Assembly: GCA_023525975.1 (NCBI GenBank)
Contig: CM042032.1
Coordinates: 19,970,001 to 20,034,000, forward strand
Direction of reading: 5' to 3'
Source of the DNA: Smallanthus sonchifolius
Taxonomy: Eukaryota > Streptophyta > Magnoliopsida > Asterales > Asteraceae
Length of the DNA stretch: 64,000 nucleotides
Made by a program: the position numbers and the translations under genes
The notes under the pieces: model-generated
Told to the model about the DNA's origin: nothing
What the model saw: only the letters and a program-made list of their open reading frames with translations
Databases searched by the model: none
Part shown: positions 21,740 through 33,900 of the stretch, piece by piece
Position numbering within the stretch: the stretch's first letter is position 1
How the letters are laid out: each line of letters starts with the position of its first letter

Positions 21740-22515
21740 TGTAGAACAAAAGACTGATTGCTACCAAATTATTCTAAGTACAAATGCTGCTGATAGGCTT
21801 ATCAGCAGCATTCAACACTTGTTGCTGCTGATAGGTTTATCAGCAGCATTCAACACTTGTTGCTGCTGATAGGCTTATCAGCAGCATTCTGCACAAGTTG
21901 CTGCTGATAGGCTTATCAGCAGCAGTCATCCATGTTTGCTGCTGATAGGCTTACCAGCAGCAACCTTCACTCTTTGCAGCTGATAGCCTTATTCACTGAA
22001 GACCAAACGTTGCAGCTGACTATCCAGGCCAAGCGTCTCTGACACCTTTCTGCAAAAGCAACTGACAGACTCAAAGCAGAAGCAACCGCTATGGTCAACC
22101 AATGACGGACAACAATACACTTCTCCAAGCATGTAAACAATCATGAATAAAGAAAACGTTTCAGTAAAGTTAACTAGATTAGCCTTTACGTGTAATGTAA
22201 ATTAATAAACAAGATCAACGGCTTGTGTTCGATCTGATCCTTAGAATCAAGGGTCTATCTTGATTCTAAGTTACTATAAATACTGAGTTGCCACTTCATT
22301 GTAAGTGTGACTTGAGTGTGTCTTGATAGTGCTAGTAGTGCTTCTCATACTTATTCATTGAGTTTCTCACTTGTAATCTTTGCATTCACAAAAGCTTAAT
22401 ACAACAGTGTTTATCAGTATTCTTTGTGTTTACTTGATTATAAATTGTGTAGTTGATTTTGTTTCCGCCAACCTCAACTAAGAACAGAACCATCTTGTAT
22501 TCTCACGATCCTACA
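21740..22515 (+). repeat. Cop-A 3' LTR, 776 bp
   Basis: Same length as the 5' LTR, with about 10 substitutions. It has five hairpin units at 21785-21962 and ends CCTACA, followed by the target duplication AGCAT. Confidence 0.95.
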
Positions 22516-23028
22516 AGCATGTTTTTAAATTCCTCCCATCGCAAAGCGTTTGCCATTTCCAAAGTTAGCATCTACACTTTCCGATTCCACCAAGTCAAAG
22601 CTGGACTTCCCAGTGTGCCAGACGCATACTTCACCTGGCTGTTCAGTGGAAAATTACACATGGCTAAGACAAATTCGGTTTTCTCTATCCAGCGGAGTAG
22701 ACCGACTGCTCCCTCGGCTCCATTAAAGGTGTGGGGCTTGCAGTCCATAAAGGTCTTGTAGGTGCAGACCTGCTGATTGTTGTTCGGACCTTGATTAAAT
22801 ACAAAGAATGTGTTTATGGATAATTTAAGATTTAGGAATGAGTTCAGAATGAATATTGACTCGTTAGAGTCGACAAATGATAGATTTAACTCCATTCGGA
22901 TTGGCTACTAAAGCTTCAGCCACACGTTCGTTAATCATAGCGGTGAGTTCTGCTGCGGTCAGATTGATGTTGCCACGACCGCCACGCCCACCAGCGTGTC
23001 GTCTACGACCATTTCCATGTCCAGACAT
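22516..23028 (-). pseudogene. gag: Gyp-2 gag N-terminal part (decayed)
   Basis: Minus strand from an ATG at 23028: MSGHGNGRRRHAGGRGGRGN, then a short helical segment (LTAAELTAMINERVAEAL). After a frameshift near 22890 comes the Ty3-type capsid core CTYKTFMDCKPHTFNGAEGA, GLLRWIEKTEFVLAMCNFP, VKYASGTL and ALTWWN. A TAG after WWNRKV near 22574 breaks the frame again. It runs into Cop-A at 22516 and continues at 9673. The Arg/Gly-rich start and the capsid motifs are usual for plant chromovirus gag. Confidence 0.88.
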
Positions 23029-23279
23029 GTTCTTCACATTCACAAATACAAAATCATGAGCAAAAATACATCGCATATTATTGTCATACAAGTATAAGTA
23101 AACAGAAAAAGAAATATAAACCACAGCATCTAATATTTCCATAAAAATCCTTGATTAATTAAATTGTAAAGCTACAAAATAAATTTAACCAAAACATCAT
23201 GATTCAGAAATATCTATTGGATGGAACAACCCTGCCCATCTAGGTTTAAACAAAAGAAAATAACTAAAATGATAGTCTG

Positions 23280-23333
23280 TCAGTCGTCATCACTGCCAAC
23301 TGAACTCACATCAGAAACAGCATCGTCATCCTC
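23280..23333 (-). pseudogene. Gyp-2 upstream ORF, C-terminal tail
   Basis: Minus-strand frame EDDDAVSDVSSVGSDDD and stop at 23280-23282. It joins in sense to the acidic end at 58341 (VAQEDELEEEQD) once Cop-B1 is removed. It lies about 250 bases upstream of gag; that gap (23029-23279) has no coding signal. Acidic tail, function unknown. Confidence 0.6.
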
Positions 23334-23683
23334 TGTTAGGACATGTTTTTGTAACTGTTGATAAAATTCTGTGTAAGTTCATAGAGAGGTGAACTTGATA
23401 AGTTCGTCTTGCCTATTAGAGGCGAACATAATAAGTTCGCCTATAGCAGGTCTTGTGTCTATAAATAGAGAGTTTACAGATTCAGTGGAAGTAGCAGCAG
23501 AGGGACTTAATCGAGTGTATTCTATAAACTCTGTGATTTGTGGAATACAAAGAGAAAGTTTATTTACCTGCTGTTTCTATTGTCGATTGTTATACAGAAC
23601 GTTAATACGGTAGGATTCCGCATTCCGTGTTAATGATACGTCGTGTCATGAGATCGATCTAAGATGAGTCATGTGGACCTACA
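23334..23683 (+). repeat. Cop-B1 5' LTR, 350 bp
   Basis: TGTTAGGACATG to GTGGACCTACA. Two degenerate B-type palindromes (23388-23441) lie just upstream of TATAAATAG (23460-23468), about 20 bp apart. The 3' copies carry three palindromes, so unit number has changed. Confidence 0.9.
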
Positions 23684-24358
23684 AGTGGTATCAGAGCTCT
23701 TGCTCGTGATTTGCATTTGATTCTTGGTGATTAGACACATTTTGTGTACAATTTGACAAGAAATTGAGCATTTTTGTATCCATGGAGTTTTCAAGTTCTT
23801 GAAACTGATTTTACTACTGAATTCATGAATTTGAGGTTGATTTTGGTGAAATTGATCCGATAGAATTGTTCTAATTCATAAAATACTAAATCCTATGATT
23901 CAGTTTCTTAAAATTCCTTCTAGTCTGTAAGAAATGATGATTTTTGGTGTTGTTTGTTCGTGTTTGGGTTGCTGAGTTTGTTACAGCTGAAGCAAGCGAA
24001 CTTGCTGATTCAGTTGCAGGCGAACTTAGGGAGGCAAACTTAATAAGTTCGCTTGGTGAAGATCAGGCGAACTTAACAAGTTCGCTTGGGGTCAAGTTCA
24101 CTCAGTGAAGTTCAGGCGAAGTTATTAAGTTCGCTCAGGCATTATCAGGTGAACTAATTTCAGGCGAACTTATCTAGTTCGCTAGTGTTCATAAAAAAAA
24201 ACTTATCTATTTTGGCAGGAAATTTCTTCTTGTCCAAATTTTTTAGGGAAAGCTTATATGGTTGGTTTATATCATTTTTTAAATTTTGAATTTTTGAAAC
24301 TTTAAAAAGGGTATTTTGGTGGGAAATTTTTTCCGAATATTTTCACAAAAATTTCAAA
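23684..24358 (+). other. Cop-B1 primer site and palindrome-rich leader
   Basis: The primer site TGGTATCAGAGC is at 23686-23697. The rest is untranslated. 23996-24184 has about seven perfect or degenerate B-type palindromes (half sites GCGAACTT and AAGTTCGC), the same motif as in the LTR. No gene seen. Confidence 0.85.
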
Positions 24359-26386
24359 ATGTCAATTTCATGTGATGATAATGAGATTGAAATTATACCA
24401 CCGAGGCTTTTGTGCATATCAGATTATCGTAGCTGGAAAGTCCGGTTCGAACATTTCGTATCAGAAACTGAAGAAAACTTTTGGACACCCATATTTGAAG
24501 GATATGTGCATCCTACTTTTGTCTTTTTGGAATTTCATGATGTACCTAAACCAGTGACAGCTCTTACTAAAGTAGAAAAGCAGAAGTTTGATCAAGAGAT
24601 AAAAACGTGTGAAACTTTAACGATGTCTTTACCAAAAGAAATCATTCATAGTCTCGGGAAGTGTCCAACTTCAAGAGATCTATGGGAAGCTTTGAAGAAA
24701 AAAGGTGAAGCAACTACTCAAGCGTTTGTGGTCTTGATCAAAGAAGTATTGGAGAAGCCGAGTTATTCTCAAAGTGACTCTTCTGTAGATTTAACTGATA
24801 GTGAGAGTATTCGTTCTGGTGAAATTACTCAATCTACTGACACTGATCTGATGACTGAAGAAAGCTTTTAGACAGCTGAAGATGATCTGAGTGAATTTGA
24901 AATTGATACAGAGCCTGTCATTGTTGATCAAAATAGTGAAGCTGATGATGACATATTCATGGCTCTTGGTGCATCTTCTTCAGAAGTAAAAGCTGGGTTT
25001 GAAACGTTTTGTTCTAACTGAATTTCAGTGAAGGATAAAATGATGAGGGTTATGGATGACAATGTAAACCTCATTTGTGATATGAAATCAATGCACACAG
25101 TAAATCCAAAATTAAAAGATAATGAGAATGTGTGTATTGAGAGAATAGAATCACTGAAGAGGGATATAAGTTCTCTGACTTTGAAGATCAAAGAGCAAGC
25201 ATATCACCTGGATATGTCCTTTGCAGAAATTGAGAAAAGAAATAATGTTCTTGTTGAGAAAGATAAGGAACTAGCTGAATCTAAAGCAGAGGTCATCAGA
25301 TTGCATAGAAAGTTAGAAAGCTTTGGAAATTCATCATTCTTATTAGGAAATTATCATAATAATACTAACATGGGGAAGGGAACTAGTGGTATTGGTTATG
25401 TTCCTCCACCATTCAACGAAAATTATTCTGTTACACCTGAGATTATAAAAGATGAGAATTTAGATCCTAAGACTGTGTTGAAGGTGAATCCAGTCACAGG
25501 TGAAGATATGATGTATTCTGATAAGAGTGATGGTGAATTTTTTGATGAAGCTAAGGTAGAGGGAATACCGAAAGAGGTTAAGAAAGAAGACTCAAAGGTT
25601 GATTCTAATTCATCTGGAAATTATTCATTTGGAAGTTCTTCAAATTCAAGGAGAGTTCAATAAGTCAGAGATTATAAACACAGACGTACATGCTTTCAAT
25701 GTAATGAGATAGGACACATTGTGGTGAACTGTCCTTACAAAAATAAAGGAAATAAGCATGTAGTTCTTGAGAAGATGAAGCTTGAATCAAAACCTGTTGC
25801 GAAAAAGTTTATTCCGTCTCAAACTCCAAAAGAAGTTCATGTAGGAGAATCTTCTTCAAGTGCATCTTATCGTGTGAAGATTCCTTATATGCGAGAATAT
25901 AGTGAGAAGAGATCTTGCTTTTATTGTGGTCTTGTGGGTCACATTCGGATTGCTTGTCCTCACAACGCCAAAGGTAACCGACATGTTACTCCAGAAAAGG
26001 TAAGAACACCTAGTAAGCCTTATGTTAACCAAAATGTGGTTAAACCTCCTGGTACACCAAAGGGTAATTCAAAATCTGAGGTTAGGCTTTCTAGACCTCA
26101 AAGACGGAGGAGAAACAGAAGATTGAGAAAACTTTTAGAACAACAAGAGTTTTCACAATCTAAACATTTTTCAAATGAACAAGATTGTTCAAACACTTCA
26201 CATTTTAAGCAAAAAGAACTTAATGAACATAAGTATGTTTGGAAATCTAAAGGTTCTGTTTCTGACTCGTCGGAACAATGTCCGAAAATCGATGAGAGAT
26301 TCGATTGTGAATGGAGTGAAGTTTATTATTTTGATACAGATGGACGACCCATGACTACCATGGCTTGGGTCCCAATTTCAAATTAA
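24359..26386 (+). pseudogene. gag: Cop-B1 gag, three in-frame stops
   Basis: One frame of 676 codons from ATG 24359 to TAA 26384-26386, broken by TAG 24869, TGA 25019 and TAA 25661. Residues 10-130 are the UBN2-like capsid domain (ISDYRSWKVRFEHFV, SRDLWEALKK). 25030-25320 is a coiled coil (IESLKRDISSLTLKIKEQAY). Two intact CCHC knuckles follow, CFQCNEIGHIVVNC (about 25690) and CFYCGLVGHIRIAC (about 25917). A basic patch RPQRRRRNRRLRKLL near 26095 may bind RNA or direct nuclear entry. The end GRPMTTMAWVPISN is shared by the B and C families. Pol follows in the same frame after the stop. Confidence 0.9.
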
Positions 26387-26490
26387 TGTTTCTTGTTAGT
26401 TGTGCAGGATTAACCAAGAGGGACTATTAATAACATTTGGTTTGTTGATAGTGGTGGTTCTAAGCACATGACAGGGAATGACATTTGCAA
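26387..26490 (+). pseudogene. pol: Cop-B1 protease start, truncated
   Basis: In frame with gag across TAA: a T/G-rich stretch ending GTTGTGCAG, then NNIWFVDSGGSKHMTGND with the protease DSG triad. The zinc-like Cys of DSGCS is Gly here. A stop lies just before. The sequence ends abruptly at 26490, the left breakpoint of the inverted Cop-B2 LTR; the rest of protease, integrase and RT of Cop-B1 is absent. Confidence 0.8.
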
Positions 26491-26947
26491 ATGGCACTTC
26501 TACAGATCGTTCTCGTGATAAGACGTGTCGTTAACTCGAAGTGCGGAATCCAACGAATCAACGATTGCATACCCAAAAGACAATATAGACAATCAAGTAA
26601 ATAACATTCACACTTGTATTCCAATTCACAATAGAGTTTACAGACTCAATCGTTCAACTTTGTTCTAGTTCTGATCGATTCTCTTCTATATTCAAACTGA
26701 CTCTGTAAACATCTATATATAGACTACTGACCTGCATTAGGTGAACTTAACAAGTTCGCCTCTAACAGACTAAGCGAACTTAACATGTTCGCCTCAGATA
26801 GACTTAAGCGAACTTAACAAGTTCGCCTCTGTTTCGCCTCTAGCATAACTTGTATTAAACACTTAGAACATTATACATAACAAAAACATAAAGACATTAG
26901 ATCTAAACTATTATAAAGCTTTTGTCATTACAAACTATGTCCTAACA
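26491..26947 (-). repeat. Inverted Cop-B2 5' LTR (about 457 bp, end missing)
   Basis: The reverse complement matches 55461-55950 closely over its length (a few percent difference by eye, plus loss of one palindrome unit). It lacks the terminal 11 bases (GAGGACCTACA) at the 26491 side. Its other end is the intact TGTTAGGAC terminus at 26947. Confidence 0.88.
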
Positions 26948-27187
26948 ATCCTGTAATTGAATGTTTTTACCTTTGTCACCAACACAGTTCTGTACTCCCC
27001 CTGTCCTGTAGACTCCCTTTTAACTAGTCAAATGGTTGCATCAACAACTTTATGCTCACCATTGTCATCCTAAGTTTCAGATTAACATTTGGTCTTTGTA
27101 AAACTCTTTCCAAAACATTGTGTGTGACATATACTCACCCTTGAGCATCAAGTCGTTGAATCAAATAGATTCTTAGTTATCAACTAC
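26948..27187. other. Inverted flank of Cop-B2, unidentified
   Basis: Starts with ATCCT (reversed target duplication). No coding signal in either direction. On the minus strand it has a purine-tract-like CAGGGGGAGT near 26999. By logic it should be Cop-B1 sequence that lay left of the Cop-B2 insertion, but I cannot match it to a known part of the element. Confidence 0.5.
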
Positions 27188-28503
27188 TCTATGCATTATG
27201 TTAATCAGAAACTGAAAGACAACGATAAATTATGCATCGATAGAATTGAGTCTTTGAAAGAGACTTAAATTCTCTGGGGTTGAAATATAAAGAACAAGCT
27301 TATCATCTGAATATGGCTTATGCTGAAATAGAAAAACGAAATGAAGTTGTTGCTCAAAAGAATAAGAAAATTTCTGATAAAGAATCTGAGGTGATCAAAC
27401 TTCATAGAAAGTTGGAAAATTTTACAAATTCTTCTGTTGTTTTGGATTATTTTAATTCAAATGCTGATCCTACTAAACGGGTTGCTGGGATTGGATTTGT
27501 TCCTCCACCATTTAATGCAAATTATGTGGTTGAACCTGAAATCATACATGAAGAGGAAATAGATCCAAAAATAGTTTTGAAAGTGAACCCGGTAACTGGT
27601 GAGGATATGGTTTATGAATCTGATTCGAAGGATGAGGTATTTGATGAGAAGAAGGTCGAAGGTATTCCAAAATAGGTGAAACTTGATGAACCAATAGTTG
27701 TAAAAACTGTTACCCGTGATAGATGCATTCTGACTGAACCTGATGAGGTGAAAGTCGTTACACCTAAGCTTTCCCCAATTTTACAGTCAAGTGGTTTTGT
27801 CGCTGCTGGTCATCAAAAGGTGCATTCATCAAAGGTGACTACACAGGTTTATGTTCCAAAGAAATCAGTAAACTGTTCTGGAAAATCTTCTGGAGCTTAT
27901 TCCTCTGATGGCTCTTCAAACTCAAAGAATTCTTCTTACTTTAGAACTTATAAAGAAGGAAGAATTTGTTTTCATTGCAACGAAGCTGGTCACATTCTGG
28001 TCAATTGTACTTATAAGAACCAGGGCAAATTAAAGACTGTTCCTTCACAACCAAAAGTGGTGAATATTCTGAAAAGAACAGAAGAGGGAAAGTCATCATT
28101 TAGTTTGGAGCAAAATATGTCTTGTCGATCTTTTGTTAAGTCCTCTGGATTTAAACAGCAGGATAAATTGAATTCTAAATCATTTGTGTGTCAAGAGAAA
28201 CTTGAGATTCCTCATGTTAGAATTTCAAAAGATTCTCAATCTGAAGTTAAATTTTCTAGACCACAAAGAAGAAGACGAAACAAAAAATTGAAGAAAATTT
28301 TGGAAACATCTGAATCTGAGAATAATATATCAAATAATGTTTTTCAAAATAATCAAAACATGTCTCCTTTGAAAAAGTCTGTTTGTAAAACTTCTATTCC
28401 AAAAGTAAATGATAACATTGACTGTGAATTGCTAGAAGTTGTTTATTTTGATCAATCTGGACGACCCAAGACCACAATGGCTTAGGTTCTTATTTCTAAC
28501 TGA
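27188..28503 (+). pseudogene. gag: Cop-B2 gag, N-terminus missing
   Basis: Begins mid-gag at SMHYVNQKLKDND, which aligns with SMHTVNPKLKDNE of Cop-B1, so the capsid domain is gone. A 1-nt deletion near 27263 shifts the frame. Then a coiled coil, TAG at 27673, one intact knuckle CFHCNEAGHILVNC (about 27967) and the basic patch SRPQRRRRNKKLKKIL (about 28254). TAG at 28483 replaces the Trp of TTMAW. The natural end is TGA 28501-28503. Confidence 0.87.
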
Positions 28504-30376
28504 TTTTTGTTGTTTATGCAGGGACAACCAAGGAAGACTATCAACAATACATGGTATGTGGATAGTGGTTGCTCTCGACATATGACAGGAATATCAGATT
28601 GCTTGAAGATGTTAAAAATATTGATGGAGGTTATGTCGCTTTTGCGGGGAATAAAGGCGGGTACATAACTGGATAGGGTAATTTAAAGAATGATAAAGTC
28701 AAATTTGAGAAAGTGAATAATGTGGAGCAGCTTGAACACCATCTTTTGAGTGTATCACAAGTTTGTGACAAGAAGTTTTCGTTCCATTTCCATGATGCTA
28801 AGTGTTATATCTTGAAACCTGGTTTTGTTATTCCTGACGAATGGATTCTCATGAATGCCCCGAGTAGAAATGACATGTATGTCTTTGACATGAGTGTGGC
28901 TACTACAACGGATTCAATTCCTACATGTTTACTCTCCAATGCGTCGGAATCAGATTCTATTTTGTGGCACAGGAAGCTAGCTCACATCAACTATCAGAAG
29001 ATGAACTATATTGTTAAGAATGATCTGGTTCTTGGTATTCCGAAGATGAAATTCTCAGTTCCTGATGATTGTATTCCTTGCAAGAAGGGGAAACAACGAA
29101 AGAAATTACACAAATCTAAATCAAAGAATTCTATCGTAACTCCTTTGGAGTTGCTGCATATGAATTTGTTTGGTCCAATTAGTATCAGGAGCATTGGTGG
29201 AAAATCATATTGTTTGGTAGTAACGGATGATTTCTATAGATTTTCATGGGTTAAGTTTATTTCTTCTAAAGCTGAAACCACTGAGTTGGTACAATACTTA
29301 ATCCTGGGTTTGGAGAATTTATTCAATCTGAAGGTCAAAAGAATTAGGAGTGACAATGGCAGCGAGTTTAAAAATAGCAAGATGGGCTTATTCTGTTTAC
29401 AAAAGGGAATTCATCATGAATTCAGTGCGCCATATGTTCCTCAACAAAACGGTGTTGCTGAACGAAAGAACAGGACGTTGGTTGACACGGCACACACGAT
29501 GCTTGCAGATTCTAAGCTTCCAGTTACTATTTGGGCTGAAGCTGTGAATACTGCATGTCACGTTTTGAACAAGGTCTTGACCGTCAAGCGACACAACAAG
29601 ACTTGCTACGAGTTGCTAAATAATCGAAAGCCGAATCTGGATTATTTACTACCTTTTGGTAATCCTTGCACCCTGTTGAAAGTTCGAGATGTCCCAACAA
29701 AATTCAGTGCTAAGGCTATTGAAGGGATTTTTCTAGTGTATGTTGCCAATTCGACTACCAAGAGGGTTTATAACAAAGAAACGCGCCAAGTTGAAGAATG
29801 GTTCCATATTGACTGTTCAAATCGGTCTTTACCTCAAATGGTGATTGGACCTGATTGGGCATTTGATTATGAAAACTTATTCAAGTCTTTTCATTTACCT
29901 TTTGATATTTCTCCTGATGAAGCTGTTGTTCTCTATGATTCATGTCAGGATGCACAGCACAATGGCTTTCTACCAAATGCAGTTCCACATTCATCGGTTC
30001 CATCTACTTCTGCTCCCGATCCTAATGTTGCTTCTTGTTCGGGACCACAAGATTCAGAAAGTGAGGAAGACAATGCTATTTTTCAAGATTCTTCTGCTGA
30101 TCCTTTGTTGGGTGATGATCCATTACCTTCGACAAAGGATTCAGGGGAGATTCCTACAAATTTAGACTCAGAAATTCAAATTAATCATGATTTGTCTTAT
30201 CAATCTGATACAACTCGTGTTGAAGTGTTACAGGTTCCTGAGGTCGCTTCCTTCAAGGAACTCAAAGATCATCCAGTAAAAAATACAATCGGAAATTTGC
30301 AGGATGGAGTAAAAACACGTTCTCTTGTAGACAATACTTGTTTGTATACATGTATTAAAGATTCTGGTGTTCTTGA
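28504..30376 (+). pseudogene. pol: Cop-B2 pol part 1: protease and integrase
   Basis: In frame with gag after TGA: FLLFMQGQPRKTINNTWYVD, protease DSGCSRHMTG intact, then a 1-nt deletion near 28590 and a TAG at 28674. From 28713 the frame is open: GAG-pre-integrase (LWHRKLAHINYQKM, CIPCKKGKQ), integrase core with first catalytic Asp changed to Asn (LLHMNLFGP; Asp in other copies), Asp in IRSDNGSEF and Glu in NGVAERKNRT, then the variable C-terminal region. It ends at CTTGA (30372-30376), the target duplication of Cop-C, and resumes at 41782. Confidence 0.92.
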
Positions 30377-30918
30377 TGTAGGAACCTCGGGTGTGTCAGA
30401 TCGTCACATGCAAGTGGGTCTACTAGTCGGACCGGGTGCGGAATGCCCGTGACTAGGCGGAGAGTCTAGCTAAACAAAGTAAACCGGCAAGAGAAAACAC
30501 TTTAAACGTTCTTTGTATTATAAACACTTGAAGGTTACAGAGAAAAGCACTGAGATTACAATATGCGTATTTGCACTAAAGCCTGCGTACTTAACTACTG
30601 TCAACCTATCCTATTTATACAAGACCTGATGCCTGCGCACTTAGCAAGTGCGCAGGGCAAAATGCTCTTGCGTACTTAGCAAGTACGCAGAGTTGTTCTT
30701 GCGTACTTGCTAAGTACGCAGGAGCTTTCTCCTGCGCACTTACAAGTGCGCAAAACACTTAGAGAATTTTGCAACATTCAATATGTAAAAGTAAATACAA
30801 CTCGATAAACTAATACATAAAGACTCTTACATACAAAGACAATTACAAACAAGACAAGACAACCTAAGACTAAGACTCTATCTATCCAGAGTGTTTGTCA
30901 CAGGAAAGTGCTTCAACA
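30377..30918 (-). repeat. Cop-C 3' LTR, 542 bp
   Basis: Forward strand runs TGTAGGAACC to CTTCAACA. About four C-type palindromes at 30633-30752 lie just upstream (in element sense) of a TATAAATAG box at about 30610-30618. The palindrome arms are TGCGTACTT and AAGTACGCA (or TGCGCACTT and AAGTGCGCA), with 0-3 bases between. Confidence 0.92.
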
Positions 30919-30932
30919 AACTCCCCCTTGAC
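30919..30932 (-). other. Cop-C polypurine tract
   Basis: Minus strand GTCAAGGGGGAGTT directly before the 3' LTR. Confidence 0.9.
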
Positions 30933-30979
30933 AACAGCTCTGGATAATCTTCAGTCTTCGGGCTTCACATCTTCAGTCT

Positions 30980-33900
30980 TCACAGCGCTTGATCTTTAGC
31001 TTCCATCTTCTTCTTGTAATCAAGGCAGAACTTAATCACCTTGTCGTATTTAGAAGCAAGGAGCTTTGTCCACTCATCCGTGTAGACGCAATAGTGTTCT
31101 GCTAGTACCTCCAGATCTTTCCCAGAAAAGTTGATGAAGCAGACTTCATCAAATATTCTGATCAGCTCCTTTGGCACCAGGTTCCAACTCTCTGAACGTC
31201 CTTTACCCAAGATCACAGCCTCGCCCGTCTTTGGGTCTACGTACCAGTACCACATGTCACCCAGAATATCCTGAGATAACTTGCTCAGGGGAATCTTAGT
31301 TTCACATCGCACTTGCTTGTATACCAATTTCTTTAAGTGCTTCTTAGTCACAGGATGTACAGCGTGCTTATCCTTGACTCTCTTAGGCACTTGAGGCTTG
31401 AACATTTCGAATTTCCCTGATCTTGCTTCTCGCTGCAAAACCACCCACAAACCCATCGCCACTGCGTGATTGGAATGACTCAGCAGCTCTCGGTTTGCTA
31501 GGTTCACAAGGTCGTATTTGGGCAAGGAGCTGAACGCTTCACTGGTGGGTTTCAAGTATTGAACCCCACCAGATCTTTTGATAGCGAACAGCTGCTTGTC
31601 CTCCTCGAACCTTACAGCCAAGATCATCCTTGTTGCTCCATGTTTGTCTATTATAGACGTCTTTTGCCACACAGGAGCTGGACCCTTTGATGAAGTAGAA
31701 GGCATGTCTGTATCTTTCGGTGCCTCTAGGACCACAGGTTCAGGGTCAACTGGGGAGGCTTCAGTCGAGGCTTCTACAATACTGGCCTGCTCGACTGAAC
31801 CTGTGTCGAGCGGAGCGTCGAATGATGGAAATTCAAAGATCTCTCCATCTTCTAGTTCGTACTCTCCTTCCCCGTCACCCTTGGGAATTTTGATCACAAC
31901 ATCTTCTTCATCATCATCCCAATCGTCACCAGAGTCGATCACTCCTTCTTCTAGATTGAAGAGGGCATCGATATGTGCTTCATTGGAATAGTCAGGCTCT
32001 AGATATAGGATCTCATCATCAGATAAGTCCTTAAGTACTTCACCCAATGACTTTCCTTTCTCACCACCACCACCACCAGAGGTATCACCACCATCTTGAT
32101 GAGTCGACTCCCCCTGAGCCATTGGAACATCAGAGATGGGCACGATTGCTAAAGCTTGGTGCTCACCTCCACTAGGACCGGCTTCGGGATCCTTGTCCTT
32201 ATCGTCATCCTTAGTCAAGTCGACCGGATGACACGCCTCATCACCAGAAGTCCTCTTTTACTTCTCTTTCTCTTTCTCTTTGTCCTTCTCCCCCTGAGCA
32301 TCAAGCTTCTTGGTCAGATCAGCAATCAGCTTGACCATCAGCTCATGCTCCTTCCTTTGAGCGTCAAACCTCAGCTCCAAGGACGACCCATGACCCAGAA
32401 GCATTTTATTTGTCTTGATTAGGAGCTCATTATGGGCCAGGACGTTCTTCAGTCGTTCCTCAGTCCCTGTTCTCTGGCTACGAAGGATTGTAACTTCATC
32501 TACTAAAGAATTGATCTGTGCTTGTTGAGCGTCAGACTCCTCCTTCGATTTCTGAATAGTCTTCAGTAATCCAGCAACTGGGGTTTCCAGAACATCTATC
32601 CTAGCATCATTCGGATCAGGATGTCTGGATGAGGACGCCTCGGCAGTGTGAATAGGGGAGGAGAATATGGTATCAAAGTCAAACCCTTGCGTGAAATCTC
32701 CATAATTGAAGGGTTGACTGAGAGGCTCAATGGTGGTGGTTGGGATGGAAGATGTAACGAGGGTTGTAGGGGTAATGGTAGGGGTGATGGTGACGGACTC
32801 TGTGAGAATTGGAGTAGTCACCGCCACCTGAGTAGTTGTGGTAGAGAGGGTCACTATCACAGGAATCACTTCTGTGATTGTAGTGACGGCCACTTCACTT
32901 TGCACTTGTGGCCTCCTCATCCTACGGTAAAGCTGCTGTAAAGGTGGGGTGGAGGCTGAATCAGGACTAGCAGCTGACACTTGTACTGGCTGCTGAGCCT
33001 CCACCTCACTGGGGATAGAGGGCCGTTGCCTATAGCCCCTGTTCTTGTGAATGCTTTCCCTTCTTTGTCTTTGTATAGTAGCGTCAGAGTCAGAGTCTGG
33101 CTCATATTCGCTGCAAGAGGAATGTCGCTTTCTCTTGGAGGATGACTCAGGTAGGGTTACCTTAGCCGTTCTCCGTGGGTGTACCTGCGACGGTGCATCA
33201 TCGGAATCAGAAGAATCTGACTCAGTCGCTTCCGAGTCGGATCCCTCAGCACCATCATGTCCTTCTTCGTCGTCTCCATCATCAGACGAACCATCATCAC
33301 TGTCCATTTCCTCCTGTTGTTGTTCATGTTGTTCGTCAGAGTGTTCACTCAATTCAGGCTCCGAGTCGGGACTGTACCATCTCCAGTCACCTGGGGCCAC
33401 ATACGCTTCATTGATGAGGTGGCCAAAGAGTTCTGTATGCACAGGGGTAGGATCTACACTGCCTGGCTTTAGGAATTGGGCGAATACTCTTTTGTCCACA
33501 CTCTTTACTTGCAGTCTCTCCCCTATAGCAGGAAGGTTTGGCAACGCGTCATTAATTAGAAGTTGTACAAACCGAGGGTATAACAAGAACCGAAACCTCT
33601 CCGCTGTGTTGATCTGGTCATTGATGGACTTAAAGATGTAGCGGGAGAAGTTGTAGCCCTTATTGAGAGAAAGGCCGACCATGGCTGCTGCAAGGTCATG
33701 ACCCATGGCATCTTTCCCAACTTTCCTTGATGAGATGCACATGATCATGACGTAGGCGAAGTATCTCCATTGGTCTAACACCCACATCTTCTTGTATGAA
33801 GCATAGTCCCTTGCACCGACATAGCCCATTCTTTGTCTCTAACAGCCGACTAGAAAGTAGTCTGGATAGGCTGTCGGGTCGGTCGCGAGGCCTCTGAATT

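Larger units (their letters stand above)
9674..22515 (+). mobile_element. Cop-A: 12.8-kb Ty1/copia (SIRE/Maximus-type) element
   Basis: Complete structure: 776-bp LTRs at both ends, tRNA-Met primer site, gag, pol, spacer, ORF3, purine tract. It is flanked by a perfect 5-bp target duplication AGCAT (9669-9673 and 22516-22520). The LTR pair differs at about 10 of 776 sites by eye, so insertion was recent. It sits in gag of Gyp-2: joining 22516 to 9673 restores the minus-strand gag reading WEEFKNMLKEEYCPHDEV. Pol is one open frame, but the protease aspartate is replaced and gag and ORF3 carry stops, so this copy cannot be autonomous now. Cop-D (43938-51154) belongs to the same family. Confidence 0.95.

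Noticed and set aside
22453..22761. Plus-strand frame crossing the Cop-A 3' LTR end
   Set aside because: It spans the LTR boundary into antisense Gyp-2 gag; there is no protein similarity.
26491..26947. Solo LTR of an independent minus-strand element
   Set aside because: One end is incomplete and the other flank is the reverse complement of the Cop-B2 target duplication, so inversion fits better.
33051..33641. Ser-rich plus-strand frames at 31578-31991 and 33051-33641
   Set aside because: Antisense shadows of the acidic/Ser-rich linker of Cop-C ORF3.
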